Translations under genes and position numbers: made by a program
Assembly: GCA_964035545.1 (NCBI GenBank)
Contig: OZ037767.1
Location: 11,391,081 to 11,451,080 of the forward strand
Length of the DNA: 60,000 nt
Direction: 5' to 3'
Source: Bugula neritina
Taxonomy: Eukaryota > Bryozoa > Gymnolaemata > Cheilostomatida > Bugulidae
The notes under the pieces: model-generated
The model's input: only the letters and a program-made list of their open reading frames with translations
Databases searched by the model: none
What the model was told of the DNA's origin: nothing
Shown: in pieces, positions 1-13,018 of the stretch
Layout: the number at the start of each line of letters is the position of its first letter
Numbering within the stretch: the stretch's first letter is position 1

Positions 1-53
1 TATCTGCTACATTTGGATGTTGTTTTAGCTGAGATCTAACGGTTCTAGCACAG

Positions 54-3000
54 CTATAGGCCAAGGACTTCCTGGCTGGAAACTCAACCTTCAACCTGCA
101 GAGACTACATTTCAGGAAGCAGTGAAGCACATGAGTATCAGATTGGAGCTGAGTATTCAACCAGGTTTCTGTCTCTTTTCACACAAAATATGTTTATTAT
201 ATTATAATAGTTATAGCAGATCATCTTTAAAGAGCTTGATTTATGCATATTCATCGCATAAAGTGAATATTTGAATTTAATAAATATAATGCAAGTTGAA
301 ATTATTCTCATAAATGTAGTTTTGAGTTTGCCAGTGGTTACTGTAGTGTAATGGCTAGCAAGCTTGCTTGCAAGCCAACGGTTTTAGGTTTAAATTCTAG
401 TGATGGCAAAAGTTTTATGCAATAACAGAAAAAGATGTTTCATACTGAATTGTAGACATATGCATGGTTAAATATGATCCTACTTTGATTTAGAAAAGGT
501 TGGTCACTTTACCTAAGTTAGTACACACTATATCTCTAGTTTTGGGCAATTTTTCACAAATTAGCTAATATAATGAGTATAGTTGTTTTAACTAAATTAA
601 TAACATATTACCAAATACAACTAAATGATCATGGCTTTTCTATCTATGTTTTTTCTATTTTTTTGTAAAAACTCAAAGTAGGGCCACTCAGTGCGTATTT
701 TCTCGAGCAAAAATTTTAACTACAAGTAGCATTAGTGAAGTCGAGAAACTATTAGCTAATAACATTTGTGTTTAACTTTACTTGTCTATAAAGTGCGAGA
801 TAAATTAAATTTTCATTCTTAAATCTCACTCTCTTCCAATAAAATGCAAGTTAATGGAATGTAGCACTAAATTAAGAAAAGCAGGCTCGCTAAATAACTA
901 CCAGCCAATTAGGTGATGACGACAGAAAATATTTGCACTTGTCGCTGAGTAACAAGGGCAAATATTTTCTCAACTCGGACAGTAGACACCTTTTCTACTT
1001 GTAGTGCAAATTTTCGTCTGCGAAAATACGTACCGTGTGGCTCTACGCTTAGATTTTTATATTAATGTGTTGCAACATGCATAATGTAAAATATGTATAA
1101 TTTTTTCTCACCTATTTCCACTTTGTCCTGTTCGGGTAGTATATCATGTATAATGACATACTATATAATTTATCATATGTTGTCTATCATAAAATTTTCG
1201 TATGTACAATATATCATATACAAGTATTATAAGTTAAATCTATTTAGCACACAATTTTAATACTTTTTTTTAAAAAATAAGATGAAGGCTTCAGATATAT
1301 TTATAACTAGAGTGAGGTAATTTTATATCATCTCCCATATTGTTGTGTCTCATTTACCTCCATTTTAGCAACACTTGGGAAAATGAGTGAAAACCACAAT
1401 ATTTTACCCTTACAACACAAGGCAATTTAAATGCTGCAGCTCATTTAAAACAGATATTTATTAATTAATCAGCAAGAAAGTATTTGGATTGCATCAACAT
1501 AAAGTGTGAAGTACCAGCCAGCTGAAATAAAATATTACATAAAGTAATATTTATAATTTGCTCAGTTATCAGTTATTTCTAGCATATGCGATTATCTAAT
1601 AATGATACTGTATTGATTAGACACGGCACAAAATAAGTTTTGTTTTAATTAGGAATGATTCAATAGATTATGAAGTAATAAGTAGTGTTTTGTTTGTTTC
1701 TCATATTTTATTAATTTCATCAAAGTTCAAAAGTAGTTTGTGTATCTGTATAATAAATGTGTTAAAACTTGAAACATTGACTTTTAGAAAGCATTGGTCA
1801 GTCGTTTGTACATCGACAGTTTGATTCAAGTCAGTTGGAGTGTGTTATAGCTGACGGAGATCTTATCTTTCCTGAACGACAATTCTACAAATCAGCTAAA
1901 AAGTTTAACCTAAGATTACCATGTTAGCATGTAATATATCATACTGACATTACATCATACTATACCATACTACAAATTGCTTTACACTGTATTACATTAC
2001 CTTATATTATCTTATGTTGTGTAATATTGCACAGTTTTATATTATAGTCTATTACACAATATTATATTATTGTGTTTCATTATTTCATATTATACTACGT
2101 TATATCATCCTATGTTGCATTATGCTACTACAATATACCATACTGTATTATATTGTATTTCCTTATATTATATTATGTCATATTATGTCATGTCATATTA
2201 TATTACAGGCAATTGTATCTCTTTGTTATGAAACGTGACTTGCCAATAAGTGCCACATGGTTAGACTAAACATGCACTCACTAATAGCCAGTGTTTTGGT
2301 ATCTTATGAAACATACTAGTTCAAAGAATTTCAAGTATAACATGATTAAATTTTACTTTCAAAAACATGTTTTATTTTAAACTGTCTTTATAACTAATAA
2401 GTAGGCCTATAACATATGCAATTTGCGCAATTTGATTTATACTTCAATAATTACTATTATATATTAGTTTCTCGCTGTGAAGGTTTTCCAAATGTGTTGG
2501 TAGATGGTGCATCAGAGGTAAGCATGGGTACATATCCATCGAGGAACAGGCAGTTGGTGCTTTCATGTAGAAATGACTTCTCTCGCCCTCCTCCCATTGT
2601 GCAAATATTTTACGAAAACCAAGTAAGAGCATAATTATAATGCAAACAATAATATTGCATGTTCAGTAAAACAACTACATGAGCAACAGAAAGAAAACTG
2701 TGATTTAAAGTTTAGAAATTAGATTGAGTCCTAAAGCATATGCTTATAATTGTTTTAAAAAATATTAACAGAATCTAGTCATAATAACTTGAAAATAGTT
2801 TCGAAAGATATGAGAAAAGCATTGCTTAAAAAAAAACTTGATTCTACTGTAACTAATTCATTTTAATATCTGATTATTTTATGTAGAAGATTAGAGAAGC
2901 TGCAAAGGTAGGTTTAGTCACAGTGAGAACAAAAGGTCCAGGAAACTACACTTGTGTGGTTACTAATGGCCGTGATCAATATAGGCTGGAGAAATCACTG

Positions 3001-4560
3001 GAAATATCAGAAGTGTTTATCGCAGCAGAACTCAACAAGTATGTCCTCTTTATATATGAGTCAGTTTACTTCATTTAGTACACACCAGCAACTTATGACC
3101 TAACAATAAAGTTTGCTCAAAATCAATTGAAATTTACTATACATGATATTTTATGTGCTGGTTTCAACTACGCATAACAGTAAAGGCTGGGAGGGGATTC
3201 CCCAACATTAAAGCACAGGTCATTGTCATATGCACTTAATATTCTATATGTGCAGACCGTTACGAAAAAACCGTAACGGTCCGTAACCAAAACTAGCTGA
3301 ATAATTGGGGAAAACATGGGAAATGAAGCAAAGTTAAAAAGAACTTCAATTATTTAGGTGTATTTATTGGTGTTTTATTAGTTTTGGCCAAAAAACCATG
3401 TTCATGACCAGCTAAATTGTGAAAAATAGCCAAAAACTGAAGATATCCAGTGTGTACTAAATTAAGTAAAATGACCCATATAGTTTTATGAAATGACTAT
3501 AAAGTTTAGGTTAAATACAACTACTAGTATGTACTCTACCTAGTAAAATTAACATTTCATTTTGTTGTATGAAGTTAACAGCAAGCAATCCGATTTTAGT
3601 TAAGAAAATGTCAATATTCTATATTGTAGAACTGGGCCATATGAAGAGTTGGTAAGCATAATCCTATCATATTATACATACGTTCACTATAATATAGTAT
3701 CACCTATTAAGAGGGTGAAACGTTTCTAAATAAAAACTAGCTGCCCGAATGTGGTTGCATTTGTGTCTATATAGCTTAGCAAGCTGCTCACAGTGAGATA
3801 TATATTTACAAAAATCAAACTCTTGATTTACATTTCAGACTTTCATTCTCAATATTTTGCATTGCTTCTGTAAAAATTAGTAAAATGTTATAGTAATAAA
3901 ATAAAATAAATAATGATACCCTTTGCCAAAAATGTACAACAAAACACTATAAAAAAGTATTAAATTGTACATGATGCAGAAGCTAAACACCTTTTTGCAC
4001 CGCTTTAGTTAATTGTCTTCTATCAATGCCATTCTAATTAAACAATGCGTTATTTTAATTGAAGTAAAATATTTTAGTCAATGCTGCTAGGCACAAACTT
4101 TAGAAAAGACTGTACAATGTTTAGCATTTGTTCCTCACTGAGAAGGATAATCTTTTAGCTTCACTTCCTAGTGAATAAACTATAAAAATATATAGAGATG
4201 CTACTAATTTGCTAATAGTAGCTTGAAGAGTTCACAAAACTGATTTGTTTGTCATTCATACAGAATGATGCAGTAAAATTGCTCAGCTGTACAATTCATT
4301 ATCTTTCAGTGCTGATTAAAAATAACGAGTTACTTCTATATAATGGTAATTTGGCATTAAGCTCTAAATACAAGCATCTACTTACAACAAGCAACTTCGT
4401 GTTTCAGATTCCAGCCAAAACCTCTCCTGCCCTTATAGCCTCTTTGGTGATATTCTCTACTGGGTTAATCATTGGAGTTGTCAGCCTTCTGATCTCACTC
4501 TGTTACAGAATTGTAGACTTCACCGCTCCCTCTTCTCGGTTTCTTTTTTACCCAGGATAG
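54..4560 (+). CDS. 3' part of an Ig-domain transmembrane glycoprotein gene (tandem copy 1)
   Basis: Six exons can be phased: 54-164 (or from 29 if the upstream AG is used), 1788-about 1901, 2504-2622, 2887-3038, 3630-3651 and 4408-4560. The 5' exons lie off the left edge. The encoded part has an Ig-like fold: a first cysteine in 'LVLSCRND', then the classic 'GNYTCVV' second-cysteine motif. A micro-exon ('TGPYEEL'), a hydrophobic membrane span and a short cytoplasmic tail follow, ending at TAG 4558-4560. It is a predicted type I cell-surface protein of adhesion or recognition type; the ligand is unknown. It is a paralogue of the 32335-36064 exons, which have identical exon lengths (111, 119, 152 and 22 nt). 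Oddity: at the 1788 exon the GT donor used by copy 2 is shifted by one base, breaking the frame into the next exon, so this copy may be impaired. Confidence 0.75.
331..408 (+). repeat. tRNA-derived SINE head
   Basis: It carries an A-box-like segment ('tagtgtaatggctagc', 344-359), a 'cttgcttgcaagcc' anticodon-arm-like segment and a B-box-like 'ggtttaaattc' (388-398). The same head occurs on the - strand at 15222-15296. It lies in an intron of the copy 1 gene and is too degenerate for a working tRNA. Confidence 0.5.
681..1043. mobile_element. MITE with long terminal inverted repeats, TA target
   Basis: It starts 'GGGCCACTCAGTGCGTATTTT' less its last base and ends with the inverted counterpart 'AAAATACGTACCGTGTGG' plus CTC, flanked by TA on both sides. 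A second copy lies at 59409-59742 with the same internal sequence. There is no coding capacity. The TA duplication suggests mobilisation by a Tc1/mariner-like or similar transposase. Confidence 0.75.
1930..2215. repeat. Degenerate AT-rich short-period repeat
   Basis: Irregular 'ttatattatg/catattatgtca' units in an intron of the copy 1 gene. The corresponding intron of copy 2 (33700-33830) has a shorter related tract. Confidence 0.5.
2887..3038 (+). CDS. Ig-like domain exon of copy 1
   Basis: A 152-nt exon between 'tttatgtag' and 'aa|gtatgt'. It encodes the C-terminal half of an Ig domain, with 'GPGNYTCVVTNGRD' carrying the Tyr-x-Cys signature of the F strand. It ends in phase 2, which the first base of the following micro-exon completes. 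Confidence 0.8.
3630..3651 (+). CDS. 22-nt micro-exon (TGPYEEL) of copy 1
   Basis: Flanked by 'attgtag' and 'gtaagc'. One base completes a Lys codon and seven codons follow. The identical micro-exon occurs in copy 2 at 35148-35169. It forms the juxtamembrane linker between the Ig domain and the membrane exon. Confidence 0.75.
4408..4560 (+). CDS. Transmembrane and tail exon of copy 1
   Basis: The exon begins after 'gtgtttcag' in phase 0 and ends with a stop. A hydrophobic stretch ('LIASLVIFSTGLIIGVV' onward) is a clear single-pass membrane segment, followed by a short tail ending in 'RFLFYPG'. The tail differs from that of copy 2, so the cytoplasmic ends have diverged while the membrane span is conserved. 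Confidence 0.8.
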   Translation: MPAKTSPALIASLVIFSTGLIIGVVSLLISLCYRIVDFTAPSSRFLFYPG

Positions 4561-6377
4561 GGATTCACACTGTGAGGACTGCAACAGACTATATTCTCTA
4601 GGCTACACTAGGCTAGCCTTCTAGACGTTATACAATTGTTTGGGATAGCATCAAACATAACAATAAGTTTGAATATAACCAAATGTTTTTCTATTGAATA
4701 TTTCTTTTCAATTCTGTGGTTTATAAATATATGATTAATAGTGGTATATAACATATATTAACTGTCTAGCATTATAGTGTGTTTACCTTTTTAGAAGAAA
4801 AGTGCATAAATCTTTCAACTCATAAAATCCTAAAAACTGAGAAAACCATCTTGGCTTCATGTGCTGTTATAATCTATAGACATTATACAACTGCAATTGC
4901 TGCAAATATATCAAATATGCTTTTATTTTATTTCTTTGCAATTTTCTCGTGAAGCAGGAGCAAACAAGGTCAGATTGGTGAGTTGGTGTGAGTGCACCAA
5001 TTAGCATATAATATGAAGTATGGAAGCATTAATTGTGTTTTTTCATTCATAAAACATTGTGCATGCAAGGTATGTTTAGAAAATGAATTACAACTCGTAT
5101 TTAAGAATATTGTCTTACATTCCAACACTATTGGTATGTGTCAATACTTTTGATTGAGTTTTGATAGTTTTTTGTGTTGATAACTTGACTGCAAAATACT
5201 TTGAAAATGCTGAAGGTAATGACTGCCTAAGAATACATACATGCAGCTATATATACTATTTCTATGTATGCACAATAACATGGATTTGTTTAATTTTAGT
5301 ATGCACTTATATTTGCATTAATAAATACAATAATTGGTTTCATTAATTTTATTTCAAAAACTTCAATAGGTAAAGTTTCAAAATGCTAATAAATTAGCCA
5401 AAATTTTCTTCAGCTAACAAAAGGGTATTTGTTCACAAGTTTCCTTTTCCTTTATTCTGGTGTGTTGATTCTCTGCTAGTTGTGCTCACTCATTTCTATT
5501 TTCGATTTAAAGTTTTAACTCCTACAAGAAGTAGAGAAGTAAAACAATACCATAATTTAGATTTATCCCCTATTTCCAGCTTTGCTGCTTAGACAAAATA
5601 TTTGCAAAGAAATTATGATCTCGAAATATTCAGTGTTTATAAGCTATTTCAGCTTCGCATACTTATATATTTGTTGCACTAATAAATAATATTACATAGG
5701 TTGATTATACGATTGCATAAACTTTATTACTAATAACAGTGCTAGGGTTTCAATTAGACTGTATAATATAGTCATTTATTTAATTATTATATTTAGTTGT
5801 TTTAAAAGTGTTTTTGTAAAATTATTTCTTTTTGAAGTTTAATGTATTTTTACATTTTTGTGGAATAGTTAGCCAAGAGTTTTTCTGTTAGGTCTGCAGT
5901 TATGTTTATTAAACCCAATTTGTTTAGTATATAGAGAGAAAAGCATATAATACATAAAAATTATGACACGTATTATTTGAATTTGAAGATGTAATTGAAA
6001 AGTTGACTTTATAGTGTGATTAATGCTGAAAAAGAGACTTGGGACTTTGGTTTACTCGTAAAACTCGTGAGCTGTAACATTATCAAAAATGAAAAAATGA
6101 AAAACTTTTTTTTATTTACCACTTTATTTATTTAAATAAATAATGCTTACTTTACTTATTCATATTATAAACAAAGTGGTGAATAAAAAATCATTGTCTA
6201 TTTTTAGAAAATGTGTTTCAATAAGATTGTGATACAGCGTAACTGTATAATAATATGCTATTATAACATTCAATGGTAGAAATCTCAAACTTTGTTTTAA
6301 ATTAAAGATATTTGTTTTGATTTGCAAAATGAATAAAAAATTTACAAAATCCAGAATAAAAAATTGTCTTAAAGCCA
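4561..6377. other. 3' flank and intergenic spacer
   Basis: AT-rich sequence between the stop codons of two convergent genes (copy 1 on + and the sulfotransferase on -). It must hold both 3' UTRs. I see no further exon, repeat family or RNA gene. Confidence 0.4.
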
Positions 6378-6599
6378 TTAATTTACACTTCTGTTTTTTT
6401 TAAACAGCCACTTTTCATCTCCAAGTAAAGCAGCCAGTCTTTTGTTGTAAGGTTTAAAGAAATCATCAAGTAATTCCAGAGTTGATTTGAAAACAGAGTT
6501 CTTGTTTCCTACGTTGGCTCTTTTCTTAATTTTTTCCTCAAGAGTCTTGTTCCCGATACTTAATTTAAAAAATTGAGACACTTCTTTTATTGTGAAAGT
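6378..6599 (-). CDS. Sulfotransferase terminal exon
   Basis: Follows 'cttattttag' in phase 0 and ends at TAA. It holds the helical C-terminal segment with 'FFKPYNKRLAALLGDEKW', diagnostic for Sulfotransfer_1 C-termini. Confidence 0.8.
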   Translation of the reverse strand, partial: TFTIKEVSQFFKLSIGNKTLEEKIKKRANVGNKNSVFKSTLELLDDFFKPYNKRLAALLGDEKWLFKKNRSVN

Positions 6600-9500
6600 C
6601 TAAAATAAGACAAAAATAGTATATTACGTGAACAGAAATTTAAAACACCAGATATTTACCTTATATAATCTTATAGTCAATAATTAAGTTGACTTCATAA
6701 TCAGGGAATTTTTGATTATATCAAACAAATGCTTTTCATGTATATTTTAATAATAGCTAGGAAGAAAGCTGTTATATTTGTTCCATGAGCTTTCACTTTG
6801 TTTTATGAAGTTTGCTCATAATTACTGTTTTGCATGGCAGGGTGTTAAACAGTTTTCTCTTAAAGAATTATTTTAATTTATTTTGTATGATTTTATTATT
6901 TTTAGAATAATCTAGTATAATATTATAGAAAATTAGATGTTTACCGTCTTACTGTATTCGCTAGTAGTTTTAATCATAATTTGATCTCTGGGTATAAACT
7001 TGAATGTTTCCTCTAACATAATAATATAGAGACTGTGAAGAAGTAGTGACTGTAACATAGAAATAAAAGACCAGTTGAAAGATATTAGGCTAATATGTCC
7101 TTGAAATGCAAATTTTTTCAAAATATTCAAAATATTCAAATATTCAAAATATTTTAGGCTTGATGTGATTTAAATGTAGTTAACCAAAATTAGCTAGTAA
7201 GAATTGCAATTTATGCACTTTTCCAGTTATTCTGCGTCATGTATTTTGTACTCAAAGCAAGATGCATTCTGTTTTTTTTATAGTTAAACAATATTATTTA
7301 AATTACAATAAAATATAATTGTACATACACGAAACCGGGTTTTCCTATACACATAATTAGGACCTATAAACTTATAAGTAATGTTAATATACCTCCATTT
7401 TACCATCATGCGCGTCAGCCGAGTAAAAACAACCCAACTCGCCCAGTTTGTCTAAACATGCTTTGAGCTCTAGAAGGTTCCCTCGTATTACATTATCTAC
7501 GAAAGTGGCGTTCATTTGCTTAAGAGTTAACTTCTTATATACAAGGCCAAGTCCGTGCCAATGGAATAAATAAGAAATGGCTCTAGAATAGAAATATCAA
7601 CTGCTTATACAAATAAAGTCTCTACTTATGAAACTTTTATTTAATGTATGTTATATAGTATGTGGTTTCAGGTTCAAATCTTAGTAGGGGCAAAATTTTC
7701 ATACCTGTCAGCAACTTCATTCAAGAAAAATTGCTAAAAATATTGCATTATTTATTAAAATTTTAATTTATTTGATATATCTTTCACTATGTTCAATTGA
7801 TTGTGTCTGTTGCACAAACAATAAGTACCATGAAACAATAATGAGAGTTGTTTATCTTTGATTATCCGTTCAGTATCTGATTGGTACCACAAAAGATAAT
7901 GAGTGAGCAACTTGTTTCATAACTCTGGAAGCAAGCTCTGGCTTAAGCTTTTTTGCGAGCTGACAGTAAATTGTGCATTAACTTTGTACTTTGATGTTGA
8001 AAATTTTAGATTTAGTATTCTCATTTTAACTGCATGATAGATGATTAAACATGCCAAAGACAACACTTGCTTCTGCATAGAGTGTTGGTAGTAGCAATAT
8101 CTCAATCTTCAGTTACGAATTACTTTGGGAATTTGGGTTATGAGTTATTTAAGCCCATTTATTGAAATAATTTGAGTCATTATCAAATTGATGGTTTTGG
8201 TTTCCTAATTGTTAGAGTTTTGGCAATATTATATATTGTTGAGCTAGCTATTAACTGAAATGGTGTTACTGTTTGAGTGTGTGTTTTTTCTGTTCGAATG
8301 TGCTCATATCAATAGAGTTAAAGTAGGAAGTATTGTCATTTCCTACTTGGTTCACAGAAAGCTGGTGCTCACAAACTTACCTGTCTGTAGGATTTCTCAA
8401 CTGTATGTAAAACCTAGTGGACCTTGTAGCCATAAATCCCAACAGTTGTGTAGCTGTTATCACTTTTACATGAGTGTCATTAGACCATCGTCTTCTGTTT
8501 ATTGCTATATTCCCTAAATAATAAAAAAATTACATATTATACAACAAAAAGGCTCATCACATAATAAACATACAAAGTGCAAATGCAAACAAAAAATAGT
8601 TGAAAACTGAAACCATCAGTTAAAAGCATAGATTTTTTATCAATTTGAATTAAAATATATTTAGAGTAAAAACAGTACTAAAAGATGTAAACACCCAGAC
8701 TTCATTAGATATTAGATCAATAAAATTATGTTTATTGTCTTGATCAAAACTGTTTTTGTTTTTATATATTGCTTTCAATGTTGTTTTTAAAGATATTTTC
8801 ATAGGGCAAAGAATTGTTAAATAAATCTTACGCCTGAGCAAGCATCAAAGGAAGTTATTAGCGTAAGTGTGTCTCTTCAAGAGTTTAAAGTTATTTAAAT
8901 GACAATAATATATGCTTTTTGTAGTTTTTATATTTTATAACACATTTTCATCTTCATTATATATGAACTTAAAAATAACTTTTTTAAGGTTTCATTTCAC
9001 CCTGAAAGTCAATCACTCATCATACAAAACTTGGTCTCATATCAATAAATTGGCTGCTTTATACATTAAACTGGATACTGCTAGAAAGACCTATGCCGTA
9101 TACTGGCCTGGAGAACCACATATAATAATTTTTTGATAGAAGATGTTAGCTGACTGTTTGTAGAGGTAGCCCGAGAAAAAGGAGAACCTTTGTAACAAAT
9201 GTGGGTACACCTCAAGGTGATTGCCTTAACCCTACTCTCTTCACGCTATATCTTGAAAAAGCCTCCTGCTTGGTGAAAACCTCAAGCTAACCAGCAGCTC
9301 TAGGAGACCACAGCTATCTTTTCCTCACATCTGAGCCAGAACTACCAACTGCATTGGGAGACCATGACTATGCAAACTACCATTACTCCAAAGTTTTAAT
9401 TAGTCTACAATATATGCAGATGATAATTGCTGGGTGTATGGCAACTGCAGCCATACATAGGGATAATCAGCTCAAAGATTTTATCTATTCTGTCACAGAG

Positions 9501-11560
9501 AGATCTACAGATCAATTTTGCAAAGACAGAGAAATATCTTATTTCCAGAAAATTGTAAATACTTATGCTCAATCTTTCAAACACAAAATGACATAGACAG
9601 ATGCAACCAACTAGCAGCAATGCCTTACAACAACATTAGCAGCGTACTAACACACAACAGAATCAGTCTGAATTTTAAGATGAGGCTCTTTCATGGGCTA
9701 ATAGAAAGCACCTTTTTTATAACAGTGAGCCATGGACAACCACACAAAAGGGAAGTGACAACATCATCGTATGCCAAAGAAACCTCCTAGATAAGATATT
9801 GAAAATGGGATGGCCTCAAAAGATTAGCAATAGTGAGGTATTTAAGAAGACATTGCAGAAACCTTGATTATAAGAACACGGAGAGTAAGAGGGCTCAGAC
9901 ACTCTTCCAGACTACCAGAAAGTGCACCAGCTGAGCAAGCATAACATCCTAGAAGGGCAGGAAAATACCATGGGTTGATACTGTTGAAAAACCTCAAACA
10001 TATTATGCTAACATTACACTTGATTAATTTGTTGAGAACTGGAACAAGATGGAAAAGTGTGGAGGTCAATATAGTGGCAAAGATAGCAGATAGATGCTAT
10101 GAGCTGATACAGGATGCAACCCCGTTACAGACCTTGTCAGTAAGATAAGAATATATATATATATATATCTATATATATATATATATATATATTTGGTATT
10201 GATACAATTTTGGATATAAAATAAACTTATATATTCATTTTATGGACTACAATATTGTTTCACGTAGTGCAAGCTACGATCATCAGGTCGTTGTGTGTAC
10301 GGTTGAGTGATTTTGTTTTGAAATTAGCATTGTTTATCTATCGTTACGCTGGAATCACTGCGTTTCCATGACTGAGCATAATGCGAATGAATGCCCCGTA
10401 CGGATTATTTGTGGTTTGTGGTTTCAATTAACTTATATTTGCGGTTTGATTCGATGTAACTGTTTCCATCACTGCGTTTCCATGAAGGCGAATGAATGCG
10501 TACGAGTGCCCGTACGGATTGCATCGAAGGAAAAACCACACGTTTCTATGCAATCCGTATGAAGTTATCTTCTCTTTGCAACTGTGACTGCTGAACTAAA
10601 ATGATAATTAATATGGCCAACTTTGAGTTTGAGTTCATGCACAACGGCAATTTTTTAATTCTGTCCCCACTTTTGATAGATTAAATCAATCAAATACACA
10701 AACTTTGAGTCAGTTTATTTAAAATAAAAAAGCTTAAACCAATGAAAGCATAAAGTATTTTTCGATCGATAAACTTAAGCCAAAAAGTAATTTAAATTTC
10801 CAAAATGAAAATAGCTGTCAACTTATTTTTAGCTTGGAAAAGCTTTGGCTTACGGAAATTTTTTATAAATTTAAGATGATTAGTAACTATTCTAAATAAT
10901 AGCAGCTATGATAAATAAAATGATTTAAATTTTTAAAAGCCGAAGTTCACTTTAGCGTAGGTTGTAACTTATAATTATTGTTTACATCGCGTAACTATGT
11001 AACTAGCCGCCACAAATGCTGATCTCTGCCTCCGGCACAAAAGGTTTCATTCGATTTAACCGAACTGAACCGAACCGAACTGAACCATTTCCATTATGCG
11101 CATAATGCGAAGGAAAATTTTCATCGAAGGAGCCGTTCGGTGTAATTTCCGGCTGCGGTTTTGCTTCGATGCAACTGTTTCCATAGGGCGAATGAGAAAA
11201 TCCATTCGCATAATGATAATGGAAACGCAGTGAATGTCTTAACTAGCGTCTGTTAAATGCACAAGTAAAAATCTACGCTTATGTCTGCATGTGGTGGAGA
11301 GCTCTTTTCGTTTGTTGAAGGAGAATAATTCCAGTTGTTTTAAAATTATATATTTCTCATAGCTGCATAAGTTACATCGGCAATGCTCGTGACTCCTAGG
11401 TGACTCCTAGAGTCACTTGAGCACTCTGGCTTGAGTTTACACACCTTTTAAATATGCTTTAGTAAAACTATAAGTTTCTACTATTGCGAAGGTGTGGGCC
11501 ATGGTACTCTGTTCTGTGCTGATGAGGGGACAAATTCCGAAACAGCTGCTGTCCACAGAT

Positions 11561-11639
<79 letters not shown>

Positions 11640-12984
11640 GAAATAAAATATATATAATTATATTAAATTTGCGTTATGTGTTTTTGTATCGAAATGACTG
11701 TTGGTATTATTTAAAAACTTGAAATTAAAATTTTAAGTATTTTTCTGATATTATGCTAGAATTTCATATTTATCCTAAACAATTGAACTTAACTTCAAAC
11801 TATTGTAGTAAAGCTACAAACAAAGCTAATACTCGTAATTTAACTTTAAGTTAATCTTGTTGCTTAAAGCCACCTTCTATAATCATTTTAAAGTTTCATG
11901 AATAAAGTCATACTATAAAAGTCATAATTATTTGCCTTACCTGGTCCAAAGTTTATGTAGCTCCCACCTGGATTGATTCTACCTTGTTTAGTATGCTTAA
12001 AATAATCTAGTGGGCAAGTAAACTTTTTGTTTGGCCAATAACCCTGTGGATAATAACATTACATGTCATAACTACATTAGAATATAACACAACACAACTC
12101 AGTGTAGTGTAATGGGGAGAGTTGGGCTAGTTGAACCACATGCTCCAAAATTTCTTCTTTAAATCATTGTACCATTTTATCATCTTTCCTTGAAAGTGCT
12201 TCAGGTGAATTACTATACATAAATGGAAATGTATAAAATTAAAGCAGAAGTTTTCAGGTGAGTGCTTTTCACATTTTTGCATAAAAAATGAGCAAACTGC
12301 AAAGCTTCTCAAAGTTTTTTTATAGCCCAGTCAAATAAATTCAGGTATGCATTTTCAACATGATCTCAAAGCTGAGCAATAAACTAAAGTTGCAGACATA
12401 TCTCACCTGCAGCAGATATTGACAATAGTTTGTAGCGTGATAGTGTTGGGCTAGTTGAATCACATATGAAGTGGGGCGAGCTGAACCATGTACAACTTGC
12501 CTTACTAATTATATTCACTATGTTCATTACAATTGGGCATATCAACTTTTACATTTAAGTTTATATTTTCCTTAATTAAAGTCTTTCTCACATCAATATG
12601 TGAATTCAAACATACATTTACTTCTTGAATGAATGAAAATGTAGGTCAGCCTATTCTGCAAATATTTATAGAATGATGCAAAATTACGCACAGAAAGCAA
12701 ACAGGGGAGCAGATAAGGAAAATTAACTACTGCAATAAATGCGGTAAAGCTAGGCAGGGGTGTAAATCATCTGCCATTGTTGAGATCTCAGCCAGTGGAG
12801 ATTGAGCCTTCAAACGGTAAAATGTTAATTATGCTCAACTACACTTTGTATTTTCTGATGTCATATGAGAGGACCTTTTTTACATATGTAACTTGTTTAT
12901 GGATGAGTTACAGACAATAAAACTTTTAAAAGCTTTCCTACACCAATTTGCTGCTGCTGCTGCTGCTGCTGGTGCTGCTGCTGG

Positions 12985-13018
<34 letters not shown>

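Larger units (their letters stand above)
10193..11376 (-). mobile_element. Penelope-like element tail, split by a DNA transposon
   Basis: Bases 10193-10355 plus 11233-11376 align with 27700-27945, the 3' part of another PLE fragment. The 11233-11376 part reads on - as the C-terminus of the GIY-YIG region ('KRKELSTTCRHKRRFLL', then stop); the 10245-10355 part is 3' UTR ending in the hammerhead. The element at 10356-11232 interrupts it. Confidence 0.7.

Noticed and set aside
8260-8517. 85-residue plus-strand ORF
   Set aside because: It overlaps a - strand exon carrying the sulfotransferase RNPTDR motif with consensus splice sites on that strand.
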